From the NCBI GenBank assembly GCA_012516115.1, contig JAAYXC010000156.1, forward strand, positions 1 through 9,577: a DNA stretch of 9,577 bases. Direction: 5' to 3'. This DNA is from Bacillota bacterium. Its GTDB lineage: Bacteria; Bacillota; UBA4882; JAAYXC01. Within the stretch, counting starts at the first letter, position 1. Every line of letters starts with the position of its first letter. This document shows positions 7,441 through 9,577 of the stretch, one piece after another. The position numbers were made by a program, and so were the translations under genes. The notes beneath the pieces are model-generated. The model had not been told where the DNA came from. It did no database searches and saw only the letters and a program-made list of their open reading frames with translations.

Positions 7441-7983
7441 GTGTCGCGTTTGCGCGACAAATACTTGAAAGAAGTCGTTCCCGCTCTACGCGAACGTTTC
7501 GGCTTCAAGAACGTGATGGAGGTCCCGCGCCTCGTCAAGGTGGTCATCAATATGGGCGTGGGAGAGGCCACGAGCAATCCCAAGGCCATCGACGCGGCCG
7601 TCAACGACCTCATGGCCATCTCCGGGCAAAAACCCATCGTGACGCGGGCCAAGAAGTCCATTGCCGCCTTCAAGGTGCGCACGGGCATGTCGATCGGGGT
7701 CAAGGTCACCCTCCGGGGGGAGAGGATGTACGAATTCCTCGACAAGCTCTTTAACCTGGCGTTGCCGAGGATCAGGGACTTTAAGGGCGTATCGCCCAAG
7801 TCCTTCGACGGTCGCGGGAACTACACCCTCGGCCTGCGGGAACAGCTCATCTTCCCGGAGATCGACTACGATAAGGTCGATAAGATCCGGGGGATGGACA
7901 TCACCATCGTCAGCTCGGCCAAGACGGACGAGCAGGCCTACGAACTTTTACGCCTTTTGGGCATGCCGTTCCGTGCCGGTTAA
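7441..7983 (+). CDS. rplE: 50S ribosomal protein L5
   Basis: L5 binds 5S rRNA with L18 and contacts the P-site tRNA. The start is GTG at 7441, giving 180 residues (family about 179-180) beginning [20 protein letters not shown] at 7432 in the same frame overlaps the RBS AAGGAGGT (7426-7433) and is rejected; the chosen start has 7 bases of spacing. Conserved parts are [16 protein letters not shown] (28-43), [19 protein letters not shown] (62-80), [20 protein letters not shown] (112-131) and the C-terminal [20 protein letters not shown] (151-170). rpsN follows after 17 bases. Confidence 0.97.
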   Translation: MSRLRDKYLKEVVPALRERFGFKNVMEVPRLVKVVINMGVGEATSNPKAIDAAVNDLMAISGQKPIVTRAKKSIAAFKVRTGMSIGVKVTLRGERMYEFLDKLFNLALPRIRDFKGVSPKSFDGRGNYTLGLREQLIFPEIDYDKVDKIRGMDITIVSSAKTDEQAYELLRLLGMPFRAG

Positions 7984-8000
7984 AGGGGGGAAATTAAGGA

Positions 8001-8186
8001 ATGGCCAAGGTCTCCATGATCGTCAAGGCCAATCGGTCGCCCAAGTTCAAGGTGAGGCAGCACAACCGGTGTAAGCTCTGCGGACGTCCCCGGGCTTATA
8101 TGCGGAAGTTCAAGATTTGCCGCATCTGCTTCCGTACCCTGGCCCACCGGGGCGAGTTGCCGGGTATTACCAAAGCCAGCTGGTAA
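8001..8186 (+). CDS. rpsN: 30S ribosomal protein S14, zinc type (S14 type Z)
   Basis: S14 is a 30S head protein near S3 and S10. This is the short zinc-binding form: 61 residues with CKLC (24-27) and CRIC (40-43), ending [11 protein letters not shown] as in Gram-positive bacteria. Bacteria without this form have a ~100-residue S14 lacking the cysteines; some species keep the long form as a zinc-starvation backup elsewhere in the genome, which cannot be judged here. The ATG follows AAAGGGGGG (7982-7990) with a 10-base spacer. The gene lies between rplE and rpsH, its standard place. Confidence 0.97.
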   Translation: MAKVSMIVKANRSPKFKVRQHNRCKLCGRPRAYMRKFKICRICFRTLAHRGELPGITKASW

Positions 8187-8212
8187 GAGGTCGTTTTAGA
8201 GGGGGATTTCCC

Positions 8213-8611
8213 ATGACGATGACCGACCCTATCGCCGATATGTTGACCCGGATCAGGAACGCCAACATCGTCCGGGCCAAAGTCGTCGAGGTCCCTGCTT
8301 CGCGCATCAAACGCGAACTGGCCTTGATCTTTAAAAACGAAGGTTATATCGAGGACTGCGAGTTCATCGAGGACAACAAACAGGGCATCATCCGCCTCCA
8401 TCTGAAGTACGGTCCGGACCGCGAACGGGTCATCAGCGGTATTAAAAGGATCAGCAAGCCCGGACGGCGGGTCTATGTGGGCAAGGATGAGATCCCCAGG
8501 GTGCTCGGGGGGCTCGGAATCGCCGTTCTCTCGACGCCGCGCGGGCTGATGACCGACCGTCAGGCGCGCAAAGAAGGCGTCGGTGGCGAGGTGCTCTGTT
8601 ACGTCTGGTAA
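8213..8611 (+). CDS. rpsH: 30S ribosomal protein S8
   Basis: S8 binds the central domain of 16S rRNA and in E. coli also represses the spc operon. The chosen ATG at 8213 gives 132 residues starting [18 protein letters not shown]; an in-frame ATG at 8219 would remove two residues. AGAGGGGGA (8198-8206) is 6 bases upstream of 8213, which supports that start. Conserved regions are [15 protein letters not shown] (32-46), [14 protein letters not shown] (78-91) and the C-terminal signature [20 protein letters not shown] (107-126), ending in LCYVW. The open frame further upstream overlaps rpsN and has no family similarity. Confidence 0.97.
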   Translation: MTMTDPIADMLTRIRNANIVRAKVVEVPASRIKRELALIFKNEGYIEDCEFIEDNKQGIIRLHLKYGPDRERVISGIKRISKPGRRVYVGKDEIPRVLGGLGIAVLSTPRGLMTDRQARKEGVGGEVLCYVW

Positions 8612-8645
8612 TCACGGCGTGGTTTTGGCCACAGGGGGTGCTGGA

Positions 8646-9194
8646 ATGTCCAGAATCGGGCGGATGCCCATCGAGATTCCCAAGGGGGTGGAGGTTCAGG
8701 TCGACGGGAACGTCGTAAGGGTCAAGGGTCCCAAGGGCGAGCTCGTCCAGAGCTTTCATCCCGATATGCAGATCGCGGTGGCCGAGGGCCGCGTCGTGGT
8801 CACGCGGCCGTCGGACGAGAGGCTCCACCGTTCCCTCCATGGTTTGACGCGGACTTTGATCGCCAATATGGTGGAGGGCGTGACCAAGGGGTATGCGCGC
8901 ACGCTGGAGATCGAGGGCGTGGGTTATCGGGCCAGTAAGTCAGGGGAGAAGCTCGTCCTCACCGTGGGCTATTCCCATCCGGTGGAGATCGCCCCGCCTC
9001 CCGGGATCGAGTTCGAGCTTCCTTCCCCCACCCGTATCGTGGTGAAGGGTCTGGATAAACAACGGGTCGGGGAAGTGGCGGCCATGATCCGGGCCGTACG
9101 TAAACCCGAGCCCTACCAGGGCAAGGGCATCCATTACGAGAACGAGAAGATCCGCCGGAAGGCGGGCAAAACCGGCAAAGCGGGCAAGAAATAA
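8646..9194 (+). CDS. rplF: 50S ribosomal protein L6
   Basis: L6 has two copies of the same fold and binds near the L7/L12 stalk base and the sarcin-ricin loop. The ATG at 8646 gives 182 residues (usual about 178-180) starting [17 protein letters not shown], with AGGGGG (8633-8638) 7 bases upstream. Conserved parts are GPKGEL (28-33), [20 protein letters not shown] (62-81), [10 protein letters not shown] (87-96), the GYSHPVEI stretch (108-115) and the signature [20 protein letters not shown] (153-172). A short Lys/Gly tail ([11 protein letters not shown]) extends the C-terminus by a few residues. The frame is open 21 codons further upstream into rpsH, with no family match there. Confidence 0.97.
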   Translation: MSRIGRMPIEIPKGVEVQVDGNVVRVKGPKGELVQSFHPDMQIAVAEGRVVVTRPSDERLHRSLHGLTRTLIANMVEGVTKGYARTLEIEGVGYRASKSGEKLVLTVGYSHPVEIAPPPGIEFELPSPTRIVVKGLDKQRVGEVAAMIRAVRKPEPYQGKGIHYENEKIRRKAGKTGKAGKK

Positions 9195-9260
9195 GCCGGT
9201 CGGGATAATAAGCCCAAGGCCGACGGCGTGTAAATCGCGGGGGAGAGGGAGCGAGGGACA

Positions 9261-9577
9261 TTGTTGAAACAACCGGATCGCAAAGTATCTAGAGAACGCC
9301 GCCATCGGCGGCTGCGGAAAAAGATCTTCGGTCTTCCGGAGAGGCCGCGGTTGGCCGTTTTTCGGAGCCTGCGGCATATCTACGCGCAGCTAATCGACGA
9401 CACCAAGGGCATCACCCTGGCTGCGGCCTCGACCCTCGATCCGGAAGTCAAGCAGAATCTTACCGGGAATCCGGGGAGCGTGGCCGGGGCCAAGGCGGTG
9501 GGCGAGGCCATCGCCCGTCGGGCGCTGGCCAAAGGGATCACGAAAGTGGTCTTCGATCGCGGGGGCCACCTCTATCA
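9261..9577 (+). CDS. rplR: 50S ribosomal protein L18, cut by the window end
   Basis: L18 binds 5S rRNA with L5 in the central protuberance. The visible 105 residues run from [20 protein letters not shown] through [20 protein letters not shown] (28-47), the TLAAASTLD segment (52-60) and [16 protein letters not shown] (90-105). Family members normally end about 15-20 residues later. The start is TTG: either 9261 (giving MLK) or 9264. The RBS is not ideal for either: GAGGGA (9253-9258) is 2 or 5 bases away, while GGAGAGGG (9242-9249) is 11 or 14 away. The identity is firm, the exact start less so. Confidence 0.93.
   Translation, partial: MLKQPDRKVSRERRHRRLRKKIFGLPERPRLAVFRSLRHIYAQLIDDTKGITLAAASTLDPEVKQNLTGNPGSVAGAKAVGEAIARRALAKGITKVVFDRGGHLY

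Noticed and set aside
6603..7799. Open frame of 398 codons on the minus strand
   Set aside because: It lies antisense to rplN, rplX and rplE, has no RBS or recognisable domain, and is explained by the GC-rich codon pattern of the real genes.
8117..8212. Upstream extension of rpsH
   Set aside because: It overlaps rpsN in another frame, and the S8 family start with a good RBS is at 8213.
8583..8645. Upstream extension of rplF
   Set aside because: It overlaps rpsH and encodes no L6-like residues; the ATG at 8646 has a proper RBS.
9204..9209. GATAAT as a -10 box before rplR
   Set aside because: No -35-like hexamer is found 16-18 bases upstream, where the coding end of rplF lies.

Overview
This window is the start of a bacterial ribosomal-protein super-operon, read entirely on the + strand. 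It holds tuf (EF-Tu), followed without interruption by the S10 block (rpsJ, rplC, rplD, rplW, rplB, rpsS, rplV, rpsC, rplP, rpmC, rpsQ) and the first part of the spc block (rplN, rplX, rplE, rpsN, rpsH, rplF, and rplR cut by the window edge). All 19 genes are recognisable at family level. No gene-free stretch exceeds 300 bases; the longest gap is 204 bases, between rplW and rplB.

The organism looks like a GC-rich Gram-positive-type bacterium, most plausibly a clostridial or thermophilic Firmicutes lineage. The reasons are the short zinc-binding S14 (61 aa, four Cys), very strong AGGAGG-like ribosome binding sites, frequent GTG and TTG starts (rpsS, rpsC, rplX, rplE with GTG; rplN, rplR with TTG), tuf directly upstream of rpsJ, and the style of L3, L4 and S14. 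This is a judgement from motifs, not from a database search.

The genes work as one unit. EF-Tu delivers aminoacyl-tRNA; the other products build the 30S subunit (S3, S8, S10, S14, S17, S19) and the 50S subunit (L2-L6, L14, L16, L18, L22-L24, L29). Tight packing suggests co-transcription and translational coupling: rplD/rplW share one base, rplP/rpmC overlap by 4, rpsC/rplP overlap by 23, and rplV/rpsC are separated by 2.

The unexpected content is mostly in the gaps and in two proteins. (1) The rplW-rplB gap holds an AT-rich, MITE-like element made of 7-base repeats (TTATGAG type), four copies on each side in inverted orientation, with an internal ~59-base duplication and a plausible sigma-70-type promoter. 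(2) EF-Tu has a non-canonical switch I/G2 region, longer than usual and lacking the near-universal RGITI string. (3) L14 carries a ~10-residue insertion that looks like an internal duplication. (4) Hairpins precede rplC, rplX and rplE; the two before rplX are mutually exclusive. I see no new multi-gene system: this is a housekeeping locus with a few unusual details.
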